Assembly (NCBI RefSeq): GCF_914484835.1
Contig: NZ_CAJZAR010000068.1
Span: 124,001 to 188,000, forward strand
DNA length: 64,000 nucleotides
Direction of reading: 5' to 3'
Source of the DNA: Paraburkholderia tropica
GTDB taxonomy: Bacteria; Pseudomonadota; Gammaproteobacteria; Burkholderiales; Burkholderiaceae
The position numbers and the translations under genes are program-made. The notes beneath the pieces are model-generated. The model had not been told where the DNA came from. It saw nothing but the letters and a program-made list of their open reading frames with translations, and did not search any database. Positions 26,951 through 35,997 of this stretch are shown here, piece by piece. Positions within the stretch are counted from its first letter, which is position 1; each line of letters begins with the position of its first letter.

Positions 26951-27715
26951 TCAGATCGTCTGTCCGCCGTCGACGACAATACATTCGCCAGTCGTAAAAC
27001 TCGCAGCATCGGAAACCAGATACAGCACGGTGCCGGCCATTTCGCGCGGCTCGGCGTGACGACGCAGCGGAATCGTCTTCATCCAGCCGTCATAGAGCGC
27101 TTGATCGTCGAACAGCGCCCCCGCGAAGCGCGTCTTCGTGAGACCGGGCAGCAAGGCATTCACGCGAATGCCGAGCGGCCCGCATTCCTTGGCAAATGCG
27201 CGCGTCATATTGACGATGGCGGCTTTCGTGATCGAATAAACAGCCTGTTTGTCGCCCGGTTGCAGCGCATTCACCGACGCCGTATTGACGATGGCCCCGC
27301 CGCCCTTTTCGCGCATCATCTTTCCGGCTTCGACCGACATGAAGAAATAGCCGCGCAGATTGACTTCGACGGTTTTCTCGAACGACGCGAGATCGGTATC
27401 GAGAATATGGCCGTAATACGGATTGGTCGCGGCGTTATTGACGAGAATATCGAGGCGGCCGTGCTTTGCGCGAATATGCTCGAAGATCGCCTGAATATCC
27501 TCCATGCGGCCCACGTGGCATGGATACGCCTCGGCGCTGCCGCCCGTATCGCGAATCGCACTAGCTACGCTTTCACAGTCGTCGCGCTTGCGGCTCGACA
27601 CGATCACATGCGCGCCCTGTTGCGCGAACAGCCGCGCGATTTCCTCGCCGATTCCCCGGCTCGCGCCGGTCACCAAAGCGATTTTTCCCGTCAAGTCGAA
27701 TAGATTCGTCGTCAC
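26951..27715 (-). CDS. SDR family oxidoreductase
   Basis: A 254-residue short-chain dehydrogenase with the cofactor motif TGASRGIG, NNAATNP, and a YSITK active-site pair; NTASVNA carries the catalytic Ser region. It is a classical SDR, probably acting on a hydroxyacyl or similar intermediate of the neighbouring acyl-CoA dehydrogenase. It lies 48 bases upstream of that gene in the same operon. Confidence 0.92.
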   Translation of the reverse strand: MTTNLFDLTGKIALVTGASRGIGEEIARLFAQQGAHVIVSSRKRDDCESVASAIRDTGGSAEAYPCHVGRMEDIQAIFEHIRAKHGRLDILVNNAATNPYYGHILDTDLASFEKTVEVNLRGYFFMSVEAGKMMREKGGGAIVNTASVNALQPGDKQAVYSITKAAIVNMTRAFAKECGPLGIRVNALLPGLTKTRFAGALFDDQALYDGWMKTIPLRRHAEPREMAGTVLYLVSDAASFTTGECIVVDGGQTI

Positions 27716-27761
27716 ATTCCACCTCCTTGATTGTCGATTGATACGTGCCGTCGCGCGCGCG

Positions 27762-28445
27762 TCAGCCGTAAGTGACGAATTCGCGCCGATCGGCGTGATC
27801 GAGATGCGGCAAGGCGTTGAAGCTCACCAGCGACATCGCCTGCTCGTTGAAAACATAATGGCTCACGCTGCTATTGCGAATCTGCATGTTTAGCGCGATC
27901 GACGCCGCGGCGGGCGCCTGCAAGATCTGCTGCGTGAAAACGGAAATCGGGCCGCCCGAACTGACCACCAGCACGCGCTTGCGCCCCATGCGCTGAATGG
28001 CGTGGCGCGCGCGTTCGACGCGCGTCTGAAACTGCGCCCAGCTTTCCGGCAAGTCGCCGGGCAAGCGGTCCTCGGACCACAGTTGCAGCGTTTGTTTGAG
28101 GACCTTGTAGAAGTGTTTGGGCGAGCTTTCTGGCGCGATGCCGGACGCGAATTCCTGCTCGCCGCACTCGCCGCGCGCCGCGAACAGCGCACGAAAATCG
28201 TATTCGTTGAGATCGGCGTCCCGCACGACGTCGATACGCAAACCGCGCATGGCCCAGAGAATGGCGTCGGCGGTCTGTTCGTGACGACGCATCGTGCCGA
28301 TCACCACGCAGTCGAATTCGAGCGCCTGCTGCGCGAAATATTCGCCGAGCCAGCGCGATTGCGTGCGCCCCGAAGGCGAAAGCTCGTCGTAGTTCTCAGC
28401 GCCGAACGACGCCTGACCGTGCCGTACCAGATAGAGTTCCGCCAT
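27762..28445 (-). CDS. histidine phosphatase family protein
   Basis: A 227-residue phosphoglycerate-mutase-like phosphatase with LVRHGQASFG at the N-terminus (catalytic His) and VVSSGGPIS toward the C-terminus, where the family often has a His in this position. Its substrate is unknown. It is the first of three metabolic genes in the minus-strand unit with the SDR and the acyl-CoA dehydrogenase, where such phosphatases recur in fatty-acid-type gene sets. Confidence 0.88.
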   Translation of the reverse strand: MAELYLVRHGQASFGAENYDELSPSGRTQSRWLGEYFAQQALEFDCVVIGTMRRHEQTADAILWAMRGLRIDVVRDADLNEYDFRALFAARGECGEQEFASGIAPESSPKHFYKVLKQTLQLWSEDRLPGDLPESWAQFQTRVERARHAIQRMGRKRVLVVSSGGPISVFTQQILQAPAAASIALNMQIRNSSVSHYVFNEQAMSLVSFNALPHLDHADRREFVTYG

Positions 28446-28569
28446 GCCATCCTCGCCTGAACATGGCAGTCACGATACCTGGCCGCGAGGCATTCAGGAA
28501 ATTTATTCTTTTGATACCCGGTCATAACGAATGGTGATTACCCATCGCTGCCGTGGCACACGCGGAAAT

Positions 28570-29469
28570 TCAGTGCTTGCGCGAACGCATGAGACGCCCG
28601 ATCTGCTCGCGCAGCCAGCGATGCGCGGGGTCGCCCGACACACTGCGATGCCAGTATCCATGCGTTTCGAGTTCGGGCAACGCGAACGGCAGCGCGAGGA
28701 TGCGCGCGTCGTAGCGGCGCACGAGCGCGAGCGGCGCGGTCAGCACGAGATCGGTGCGCATGGCGATCAGCGGCGCAACCAGATAATGCTGCACGCGTGT
28801 CTGAATCGTGCGCCGCAAGCCGAGCTTGTTCAATTCGGTATCGACGAGACCGGGCCCCTGCCTGCGGCTCGACACGTGAATATGACCAAGCCGCAAATAA
28901 TCATCGAGCGTGAGTTTCTTTTTCGTGAACGGATGATCCTTGCGCAGCAGGCACGCATAGCGGTCGCGGCCCAGCGCCTGCTGTTCGAGTTGCGGATCGT
29001 CGATCAGCGGCGCGTCGATGGCGAGATTCACCGCGCCGCTCGCCAGCGCCTCGGGCACTTCGCGACGCGTGGTGAAGTAGCTTTCGATGCGAATGCCGGG
29101 TGCCTGACGTTGCAGCACTTCTTCGAGCGCGGGCAGCAGCAGGGCCTCGGTGAGATCGTTCATGCTGAGCCGGAAGGTGCGCTGCGACGTGGCCGGATCG
29201 AATTGCTCGCCCGCGTGCGTGCTCGAATCGAGCAACTGAAGCGCCTCGCGCACGCGGCCGATGATGTTCTCGGAAACGGGCGTCGGCATCATGCCCGCGG
29301 CCGTGCTCACGAACAAGGGATCGCCGAACGATTTGCGCATGCGCGCGAGCGCATTGCTCACGGCAGGTTGCGTGATGAAAAGCAGTTCCGCCGCGCGCGT
29401 GAGATTGCGCGTGCGATACACGGCTTCAAAAACCACAAAGAGATTGAGATCGATCTTCGTCAGGCTCAT
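28570..29469 (-). CDS. LysR-family transcriptional regulator
   Basis: A 299-residue LysR regulator. The helix-turn-helix is at residues ~8-67 (NLTRAAELLFITQPAVSNALARMR) and a substrate-binding domain follows. N-terminal sequence LNLFVVFEAVYRTRN places it in the NodD/PcpR-like branch. ATG 29469 is chosen because AAGGAA lies upstream and the protein then starts at the family position; 29514 would add 15 unconserved residues. It is co-oriented with and upstream of the phosphatase/SDR/acyl-CoA dehydrogenase genes, its likely targets. Confidence 0.9.
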   Translation of the reverse strand: MSLTKIDLNLFVVFEAVYRTRNLTRAAELLFITQPAVSNALARMRKSFGDPLFVSTAAGMMPTPVSENIIGRVREALQLLDSSTHAGEQFDPATSQRTFRLSMNDLTEALLLPALEEVLQRQAPGIRIESYFTTRREVPEALASGAVNLAIDAPLIDDPQLEQQALGRDRYACLLRKDHPFTKKKLTLDDYLRLGHIHVSSRRQGPGLVDTELNKLGLRRTIQTRVQHYLVAPLIAMRTDLVLTAPLALVRRYDARILALPFALPELETHGYWHRSVSGDPAHRWLREQIGRLMRSRKH

Positions 29470-29576
29470 GGGCGAATTCCTTACCGGCTCGCGCGAGACT
29501 AACCGGCGCGGCACCGCGCCGTCAATCGGCTATTCAACCGTTTCATGCGGAATTCAATGCCGCATTCCATGCCGCT

Positions 29577-31409
29577 TCAATGCGGATAAGCCGGCCACAG
29601 CAACGGCACAAGCAACACGTTGATGACCAGCGCCGCCAGCGAAGCAGGCAGACCGACACGAAAGAACTCGCCGAAACGATAGCCGCCCGCCGTGCTCACG
29701 AGCGAATTCACGGGCGTAGACACCGGCGACATATACGCCGCCGACGCGGCCACCGCCACCGTCATCGCGAACGGATACGGCGAGGCCTGCAAATGCGCGG
29801 CCATCGCGATCACCACCGGTGCCATCAACACCGCCGTGGCCGTGCTCGATATGACGATGCCGACCACCAGCGTCAGCACGAACATCGCCGCCAGCAGACC
29901 GTGCACGCCCCAGCCGCCCGCAACACGCAACACCGCGTCCGCCGCGATATCGATGCCGCCCGTGCGTTGCAGTGCGATCGAAAACGGCAGCATGCCGACG
30001 ATCAGCACGAGGCTGCGCCAATGAATCGCGCGATAGGCGCTATCGAGATTCACGCAGCCGAGCGCGCCCATCAGCAGGCAGCCGATCAGGCCCGCGAGCA
30101 CGTTCGGCACCCACGGCGTGAGCAGCATCGCGATCACCAGCGCCATGCAGGCGAGCGCGTGCGGGGCCTTGTGCGGCGCGGGCACGAAAGCCTCGCTTTC
30201 GACCGGCATCGCGAGACAGACGATATCGTGCTCGACCGAGTCCATCGTAAAGAGACTGAGCCACGGACCGACCACGAGCAGCGTGTCGCCGACCTTGATT
30301 TTGGTGTCCTGCAGGCTGCGCGCGAGCGGCGCGTCGCCGCGTCGCAAACCCACCACCGTCACGCCATGACGACGCAGCGCCACCGAGCTGCGCGGCTCGC
30401 TGCCGACGAGCTTCGAATCGGGCGGCACGATCACCTCGGCCATGCCCACATCGTGCGTTTGATCCGTGAAATACGCGCCCGACATGCGCATCCGCACGAG
30501 CGCGAAACGCGTGCAGAACGCCTGCACGTCGAAGCCTTCTTTTTCGACATCGAGCAGCAGCACATCGTTGGGCGCGACGTTGCTGTCCGATGTCGCGAGC
30601 AGCACCGTCGTACCCATGCGCGCGCGGCGCTCGATGGCGACCACGTGCGCGTCGGGATCGTCGTCGAGTCCGCATTCGCCGAGCGTCTGGCCCACCAGCA
30701 CCGAATGCGCGCGCACGCGCAAACGGAACGCGCGCCCTTCGAGCGAATAATGCTGCACCCAGTCGTTGATCGAGGGACGCACGGCCGTCGCGCCTCGTTC
30801 GGCGCCCCGCAAATGACGCTTCGCGAACAGCATCCACGCAATGCAGGCGAGCAGAATCGGCACGCCGATGGGCGTGATTTCGAAGAAGCCGAAGCCGCGA
30901 TGGCCGCGATGCACGAGCGCGCTGTTGACCACCAGATTCGACGTGGTCGCGACCAGCGTGAGCATGCCGCTCGTGAGCGCGGCCATGCTCATCGGCATGA
31001 GCAGGCGCGCGCGAGAAACGCCCGACTGACGCGCGATGCGCAGCACGATCGGAATGAAGATCGCGACGATGGCGGTCGAACTCATCACCGAACCCATCAG
31101 GCCCACCACCGCCATGATCAGCACCACGAGCCGCCCTTCGTTCGAGCCGCCGCGCGCGATCAGATAGTCGCCCACGCGCTGCGCGACGCCGGTGCGCACG
31201 AGTCCGTCGCCGAGCACGAACAGCGCCGCGATCAGCACGATGTTGGCGTCGGAGAAACCGGCCAGCGCCTCGGGCACGGTGATCACGCCCGCGAGCGGCA
31301 GCGCGACGATCATGATGAGCGCCACGGCATCGGCGCGCGGGCGGCCGATCAGGAACATCGCGATGGCGCTCGCGAGACAGCCAACGGTAATCAGGAGGTC
31401 GGTGGACAC
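29577..31409 (-). CDS. SLC13-family permease with two TrkA-C domains
   Basis: A 610-residue transporter of the divalent anion/sodium symporter (SLC13, CitT/ArsB-like) group. About six helices at each end flank two soluble RCK-C (TrkA-C) modules at roughly residues 215-300 and 305-390. The helices contain AALFVLGDGLVRTGVAQRVG and a C-terminal SPVSTPVNSLV. Such proteins transport sulfate, tricarboxylates or similar anions; the soluble domains probably sense a ligand. It stands alone between two LysR genes on the same strand. Confidence 0.88.
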   Translation of the reverse strand: MSTDLLITVGCLASAIAMFLIGRPRADAVALIMIVALPLAGVITVPEALAGFSDANIVLIAALFVLGDGLVRTGVAQRVGDYLIARGGSNEGRLVVLIMAVVGLMGSVMSSTAIVAIFIPIVLRIARQSGVSRARLLMPMSMAALTSGMLTLVATTSNLVVNSALVHRGHRGFGFFEITPIGVPILLACIAWMLFAKRHLRGAERGATAVRPSINDWVQHYSLEGRAFRLRVRAHSVLVGQTLGECGLDDDPDAHVVAIERRARMGTTVLLATSDSNVAPNDVLLLDVEKEGFDVQAFCTRFALVRMRMSGAYFTDQTHDVGMAEVIVPPDSKLVGSEPRSSVALRRHGVTVVGLRRGDAPLARSLQDTKIKVGDTLLVVGPWLSLFTMDSVEHDIVCLAMPVESEAFVPAPHKAPHALACMALVIAMLLTPWVPNVLAGLIGCLLMGALGCVNLDSAYRAIHWRSLVLIVGMLPFSIALQRTGGIDIAADAVLRVAGGWGVHGLLAAMFVLTLVVGIVISSTATAVLMAPVVIAMAAHLQASPYPFAMTVAVAASAAYMSPVSTPVNSLVSTAGGYRFGEFFRVGLPASLAALVINVLLVPLLWPAYPH

Positions 31410-31576
31410 GATAAACGCCTGGCGAGTCGGTTGGCCGGGTTGCTTCGCGGAGTGTGCCGGATTATCGCCGCGCGTGAATCGAGTGGCAGTAAGCCACTGT
31501 TTTGTCGGGATAATTCAGTCGATTATAAAGTCTAAAGAAAAGCCGCCCGCCAGAAAGATTTCGCGCCGCGAGCGCC

Positions 31577-32509
31577 TCAATACCACGGCACATCCTTCAA
31601 CGTCGCGCCGGTCATCTTGACGATAAAGTCGAGAAACGCCCGCACTTTCGCCGACGGCAAACGCCGCGACGGATAAAGCGCGTAAAGCGGAAAACGCTCG
31701 TCGGGCCAATCGGGAAAGAGATCGACGAGCTTGCCGCTGTCGAATAACGGCTGTGTGCCGAGCGCCATGATCTGCGCGATGCCGTGGCCCGCGAGACACG
31801 CGCCATGCATCGTCGAGACGTCGTTCACCATCAGCCGCCCGCGCGCCGCGATCGTCACTTTCTTGCGCGGCCGATGAAATTCCCACACGAATGGCCGCCC
31901 CGTTTCCGGGTCGCGATACTGAATGCACTGATGCGGCTCGCGTTCGAGATCGGCGGGTTTGAGCGGGCGTCCGTGCTTCTTCAAATAGGCCGGCGACGCC
32001 GCCGTGACGATGCGCGTATCGAGCAGTTTGCGCGCGATAAGCGTCGAAGGACGCGGCACGCCGAAGCGCACCGCGAGATCGAAGCCGTCGGCGACCATAT
32101 CGCCAAGTTCGTCGCGCGTGATGAGATCGACATCGAGTTCGGGATGACGCTCGATGAATTGCCCAATACGCGGGCTCAACACGATCTTCGAGAAGAACGG
32201 ATCGACGTTCACGCGCAAACGCCCACGCACCGCGCTCGCGCCGCCTGCCGCCGATGCCGCGGCTTCTTCGAGCCCGTCGAGCAGCGGCACGATTTGCGCG
32301 TGGAAACGCCGGCCCTCGTCGGTGAGCGTGACGGTACGCGTGGTGCGATCGAACAGGCGAATGCCGAGCCGCGCCTCCAGCCGAGCGACCGAACGGCTCA
32401 CGCCCGATTGCGTCATGTCGAGCCGCTCCGCCGCCGCCGCGAAACTGCCGCTGTCGACGATGGCCGTCATCACGCCCATGCCGTTGAGAATGCGTTCGTC
32501 GAAGGACAT
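31577..32509 (-). CDS. LysR-family transcriptional regulator
   Basis: A 310-residue LysR regulator with helix-turn-helix FAAAAERLDMTQSGVSRSVARLE near the N-terminus and an effector-binding domain. It is divergent from the NmrA-like gene at 32664, with a 154-base shared intergenic region rich in GTCATG repeats, so it most likely controls that gene and itself. Confidence 0.92.
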   Translation of the reverse strand: MSFDERILNGMGVMTAIVDSGSFAAAAERLDMTQSGVSRSVARLEARLGIRLFDRTTRTVTLTDEGRRFHAQIVPLLDGLEEAAASAAGGASAVRGRLRVNVDPFFSKIVLSPRIGQFIERHPELDVDLITRDELGDMVADGFDLAVRFGVPRPSTLIARKLLDTRIVTAASPAYLKKHGRPLKPADLEREPHQCIQYRDPETGRPFVWEFHRPRKKVTIAARGRLMVNDVSTMHGACLAGHGIAQIMALGTQPLFDSGKLVDLFPDWPDERFPLYALYPSRRLPSAKVRAFLDFIVKMTGATLKDVPWY

Positions 32510-32547
32510 CGTGAGTCTCCTGTAGCGTCAATCACGCCCATCGCTTG

Positions 32548-32589
32548 GTCATGCCATTGTGTCATGAGTCCAATGCCGTTCATGTCATG
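32548..32589. promoter_or_regulatory. repeats in the LysR/NmrA divergent region, candidate LysR binding site
   Basis: GTCATG occurs at 32548-32553, 32561-32566 and 32584-32589. CATTG (32555-32559) and CAATG (32571-32575) form an inverted repeat with an 11-base gap, the spacing typical of LysR T-N11-A sites. Confidence 0.4.
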
Positions 32590-32663
32590 GTGTAACGCGC
32601 AACCCGCACCCAGAATGACGAGCGTCGAACACTTTCCTCGAACCATTGAACGGGAGCATGACG

Positions 32664-33533
32664 ATGTACGCCATTACGGGAATCACGGGTCAGGTCGGCG
32701 GCGCGCTCGCGCATACGCTGATCGAACAGCAACTGCCAGTGCGCGCAGTCGTACGCAGCGCGGAAAAAGGCGCGCCGTGGGCGGCGCGCGGTTGCGAGGT
32801 CGCGCTCGCCGACATCAACGACGCCGACGCGCTGCGCCGCGCATTCGACGGCGCGCTTGGCGCGTTTGTCTTGCTGCCGCCGGTATTCGATCCGTCGCCG
32901 GATTTCGCGGAATCGCGGCGCGCGATCGAGGCGCTGCATACCGCGTTGAGCGCGGCACGGCCGGAACGCGTGGTCGTGCTCTCGACCATCGGCGCACAGG
33001 CGCGCGAACCGAATCTGCTCACACAGCTCGGCATGATGGAAACCGCGCTGCGCACGCTGCCTTCGCCGGTCGCCTTTCTGCGTGCGGCGTGGTTCTTCGA
33101 CAATGCCGCGTGGGACGCGCAGCCCGCACGCGACTCGGGCGCGATCGCGAGCTTTTTGCAGCCGCTGGACAAGCCCGTGCCGATGGTCGCCACCGACGAC
33201 ATCGGCCGCGTGGCGGCGCAATTGCTTCAGGAAACCTGGCAAGGCGCGCGCGTCGTCGAACTCGAAGGACCGCGCCGCGTGACGCCCAACGAGATCGCCG
33301 CCGCTTTCGCGCAGGCGCTCGGCCAGCCCGTGCACGCGCACAGCGTGCCGCGCGAGGTCTGGGAGGCGCAATTCCGCGCGCAAGGCATGCGCAATCCCTT
33401 GCCGCGCATGCGCATGCTCGACGGTTTCAACGAGAGCTGGATCGAATTCGAAACGCCCGCCGAGTCCTGGAAAGGCCGTGTGACGCTGGAAACGGCGATT
33501 CGCCGGATCTGTGAGCGCAGTGAAATGGCGTGA
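32664..33533 (+). CDS. NmrA-like NAD(P)-binding protein
   Basis: A 289-residue Rossmann-fold protein of the NmrA/quinone oxidoreductase-2-like atypical SDR group, with ITGITGQVGGALAHTL as the cofactor motif and no YxxxK pair. Such proteins act as NAD(P)H-quinone or azo reductases or as redox sensors. The ATG at 32664 is preferred because GGGAG (32652-32656) is 7 bases upstream; ATG 32658 is too close to it. Divergent LysR at 31577-32509. Confidence 0.88.
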   Translation: MYAITGITGQVGGALAHTLIEQQLPVRAVVRSAEKGAPWAARGCEVALADINDADALRRAFDGALGAFVLLPPVFDPSPDFAESRRAIEALHTALSAARPERVVVLSTIGAQAREPNLLTQLGMMETALRTLPSPVAFLRAAWFFDNAAWDAQPARDSGAIASFLQPLDKPVPMVATDDIGRVAAQLLQETWQGARVVELEGPRRVTPNEIAAAFAQALGQPVHAHSVPREVWEAQFRAQGMRNPLPRMRMLDGFNESWIEFETPAESWKGRVTLETAIRRICERSEMA

Positions 33534-33781
33534 ATCGTATGACGCTTACATTTCTATAATGCCCGCCATTCAGTGCAATATTGCCATTCAACCCTCAATT
33601 CTTGCACCAATAGAAATAATCAGAGGAATTAGCGTGCATTCATGTAGCGGAAAACACCAATTGCAAACGTCAATGCGGCATTGCGCCCAAATTTGATACG
33701 ATGCGCGTGAGGCGGATGGCGCGCGTGTACGCTCACCCGGCGTCCGCCTGATCAACCTGTTTTAATGAAAGGAGTTCCGCC

Positions 33782-33853
33782 ATGTGGACCAAGCCCGCTT
33801 ATACCGATCTGCGTCTCGGTTTTGAAATCACGATGTACATCTCGAACCGTTAA
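33782..33853 (+). CDS. pqqA: PQQ precursor peptide PqqA
   Basis: A 23-residue ribosomal peptide, MWTKPAYT...FEITMYISNR. Glu15 and Tyr19 are the two residues that PqqE cross-links and that become the backbone of pyrroloquinoline quinone. AAAGGAG lies 7 bases before the ATG. It is the first gene of the pqq operon and is followed after 23 bases by an intrinsic terminator, which should make its transcript more abundant than that of pqqB-E. Confidence 0.97.
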   Translation: MWTKPAYTDLRLGFEITMYISNR

Positions 33854-33876
33854 TTCGCAGCATCGACGGTCACGAT

Positions 33877-33900
33877 AGCCCCGGCCCGCCGGGGCTTTTT
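33877..33900 (+). terminator. intrinsic terminator/attenuator between pqqA and pqqB
   Basis: Perfect 8-bp arms AGCCCCGG (33877-33884) and CCGGGGCT (33889-33896), loop CCCG, followed by five T. It lies 24 bases after the pqqA stop. Read-through presumably supplies pqqB-E. Confidence 0.92.
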
Positions 33901-33937
33901 CACTTGACGCGCGCCACGGCGTCGCCTTTCATCAAGC

Positions 33938-34849
33938 ATGCATATTCAAATTCTCGGCTCAGCGGCCGGCGGCGGCTTTCCGCAATGGAACTGCAATTGC
34001 GCCAATTGCGCGGGCTTTCGCAGCGGCCGCATTCGCGCCCAGGCGCGCACGCAATCGTCGATCGCCGTCTCGGACGACGGCGTCTCGTGGGTCCTGTGCA
34101 ACGCCTCGCCGGACATCCGCGCGCAATTGCAGGGCTTCGCGCCGATGCAGCCGAACCGCGCGCTGCGCGACACCGGCATCGCCGCCATCGTGCTGATGGA
34201 CAGCCAGATCGACCATACGACCGGGCTGCTGAGCCTGCGCGAAGGCTGCCCGCACGAGGTCTGGTGCACGGACATGGTCCACGAGGATCTGAGCACGGGC
34301 TTTCCGCTTTTCACCATGCTGCAGCACTGGAACGGCGGCTTGCGCTGGAACCCGATCGTCTCGGGCGAGGCGTTCCAGATTCCCGCCTGCCCCAATCTGC
34401 GTTTCTCGCCGTTCGCGCTGCGCAGCGCCGCGCCGCCGTATTCGCCGCATCGCCACGATCCGCACGAAGGCGATAACATCGGTCTCGTGATCGAAGATCT
34501 GCGCACCGGCGGCAAACTGTTCTACGCGCCCGGACTCGGCGAAGTCGATGCGGCCTTGCTCGAACGCATGCATGCCGCCGACTGCCTGCTCGTGGACGGC
34601 ACGCTCTGGACCGACGACGAAATGCAGCAACGCGGCGTGGGCACGCGCACGGGACGCCAGATGGGCCATCTCGCGCAAAGCGGCGCGGGCGGTATGCTGG
34701 AAGTACTCGAACAGTTTCCGCGCGCGCGCAAGATTCTCACGCACGTCAATAATACGAATCCGATTCTCGATGAGGATTCGCCCGAGCGTGCGGAACTTGC
34801 GCGACGCAACGTGGAAGTCGCGTTCGACGGCATGAGCATCGAGATTTAA
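33938..34849 (+). CDS. pqqB: PQQ biosynthesis protein PqqB
   Basis: A 303-residue metallo-beta-lactamase-fold protein starting MHIQILGSAAGGGFPQWNC, the family signature, with a Cys pair in CNCANC likely binding a structural Zn. PqqB hydroxylates the tyrosine of the cross-linked dipeptide during PQQ synthesis. DSQIDHTTGL replaces the usual HxHxDH metal motif, as is known for this family. Confidence 0.96.
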   Translation: MHIQILGSAAGGGFPQWNCNCANCAGFRSGRIRAQARTQSSIAVSDDGVSWVLCNASPDIRAQLQGFAPMQPNRALRDTGIAAIVLMDSQIDHTTGLLSLREGCPHEVWCTDMVHEDLSTGFPLFTMLQHWNGGLRWNPIVSGEAFQIPACPNLRFSPFALRSAAPPYSPHRHDPHEGDNIGLVIEDLRTGGKLFYAPGLGEVDAALLERMHAADCLLVDGTLWTDDEMQQRGVGTRTGRQMGHLAQSGAGGMLEVLEQFPRARKILTHVNNTNPILDEDSPERAELARRNVEVAFDGMSIEI

Positions 34850-34952
34850 CGAACACGCTTCCGACATCACGCACGCCGCCATCCACCGCGCGCCGGGCGC
34901 GATTTCCGAAGCCCCCGCGCGCGAATTCGCCGCGCAGCCACAGGACCGAGTC

Positions 34953-35699
34953 ATGAGCCAAACCGCCCTCACTCCCGAACAATTCGAACAGGCCCTGCGC
35001 GCGAAAGGCGCGTTCTACCACATTCATCATCCGTATCACGTGGCGATGTACGAGGGCCGCGCGACCCGCGAGCAGATCCAGGGCTGGGTGGCGAACCGCT
35101 TCTATTACCAGGTCAACATTCCGATGAAGGACGCGGCGATTCTCGCCAATTGTCCCGACCGCGAAGTGCGCCGCCAATGGATCCAGCGCCTGCTCGACCA
35201 CGACGGCGCGCCGGGCGAAGACGGCGGCATCGAAGCGTGGCTGCGTCTGGGCGAAGCCGTCGGGCTCGATCCCGAGCAATTGCGCTCGCAGGAACTCGTG
35301 CTGCCCGGCGTGCGTTTCGCAGTGGATGCTTACGTGAATTTCGCGCGCCGCGCGAGCTGGCAGGAAGCGGCGAGCAGTTCGCTCACGGAATTGTTCGCGC
35401 CGCAGATTCATCAGTCGCGTCTGGATACGTGGCCCGCGCATTATCCGTGGATCGATCCGCGCGGCTACGAGTATTTCCGCTCGCGTCTGAGCCAGGCGCG
35501 CCGCGATGTCGAGCATGGTTTGCAGATCACGTTGCAGCATTACACGACGTATGAAAGCCAGCAGCGTATGCTGGAGATTCTGCAATTCAAACTCGATATT
35601 CTGTGGACCATGCTCGACGCGATGTCGATGGCCTACGAACTCGGCCGCCCGCCCTATCATTCGGTCACGAACGAGCGCGTCTGGCATAAAGGTCTTTAA
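34953..35699 (+). CDS. pqqC: pyrroloquinoline-quinone synthase PqqC
   Basis: A 248-residue cofactorless oxidase that performs the last ring closure and eight-electron oxidation to PQQ. Features include FYHIHHPYHVAMYEG, WVANRFYYQ and ITLQHY, with the conserved active-site His, Tyr and Arg residues of the family visible. Length is as expected. It lies 103 bases after pqqB and 22 bases before pqqD. Confidence 0.97.
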   Translation: MSQTALTPEQFEQALRAKGAFYHIHHPYHVAMYEGRATREQIQGWVANRFYYQVNIPMKDAAILANCPDREVRRQWIQRLLDHDGAPGEDGGIEAWLRLGEAVGLDPEQLRSQELVLPGVRFAVDAYVNFARRASWQEAASSSLTELFAPQIHQSRLDTWPAHYPWIDPRGYEYFRSRLSQARRDVEHGLQITLQHYTTYESQQRMLEILQFKLDILWTMLDAMSMAYELGRPPYHSVTNERVWHKGL

Positions 35700-35721
35700 A
35701 AGACCGCTAAAGGAACACACT

Positions 35722-35997
35722 GTGAATTTCGACCGCAATCTGAAACCGGTCTGGCGCCGGGGTTATCGCTTTCAGTTCGAGCCCGCGCAAGACGCGCACG
35801 TGCTGCTCTATCCCGAGGGCATGGTGAAGCTCAATGAAAGCGCCTCAGCCATCGGCTCGCTGATCGACGGCGAGCGCAGCGTCGCGGCCATCATCGACCA
35901 GTTGAACACGCAATTCCCCGGCGTGCCCGAACTGGCCGAAGACGTCGAGCAGTTCATGCTCGTCGCGCGTGAAAAGCACTGGATCGATCTTGTCTGA
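35722..35997 (+). CDS. pqqD: PqqA-binding chaperone PqqD
   Basis: A 91-residue RiPP recognition element protein that binds PqqA and presents it to PqqE. Conserved pieces are GYRFQFEPAQDAHVLLYPEGMVKLN and the winged-helix part ending EDVEQFM. GTG at 35722 is the start that gives the family length, with AAGGAA 7 bases upstream. Its 3' end overlaps the start region of pqqE. Confidence 0.95.
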   Translation: MNFDRNLKPVWRRGYRFQFEPAQDAHVLLYPEGMVKLNESASAIGSLIDGERSVAAIIDQLNTQFPGVPELAEDVEQFMLVAREKHWIDLV

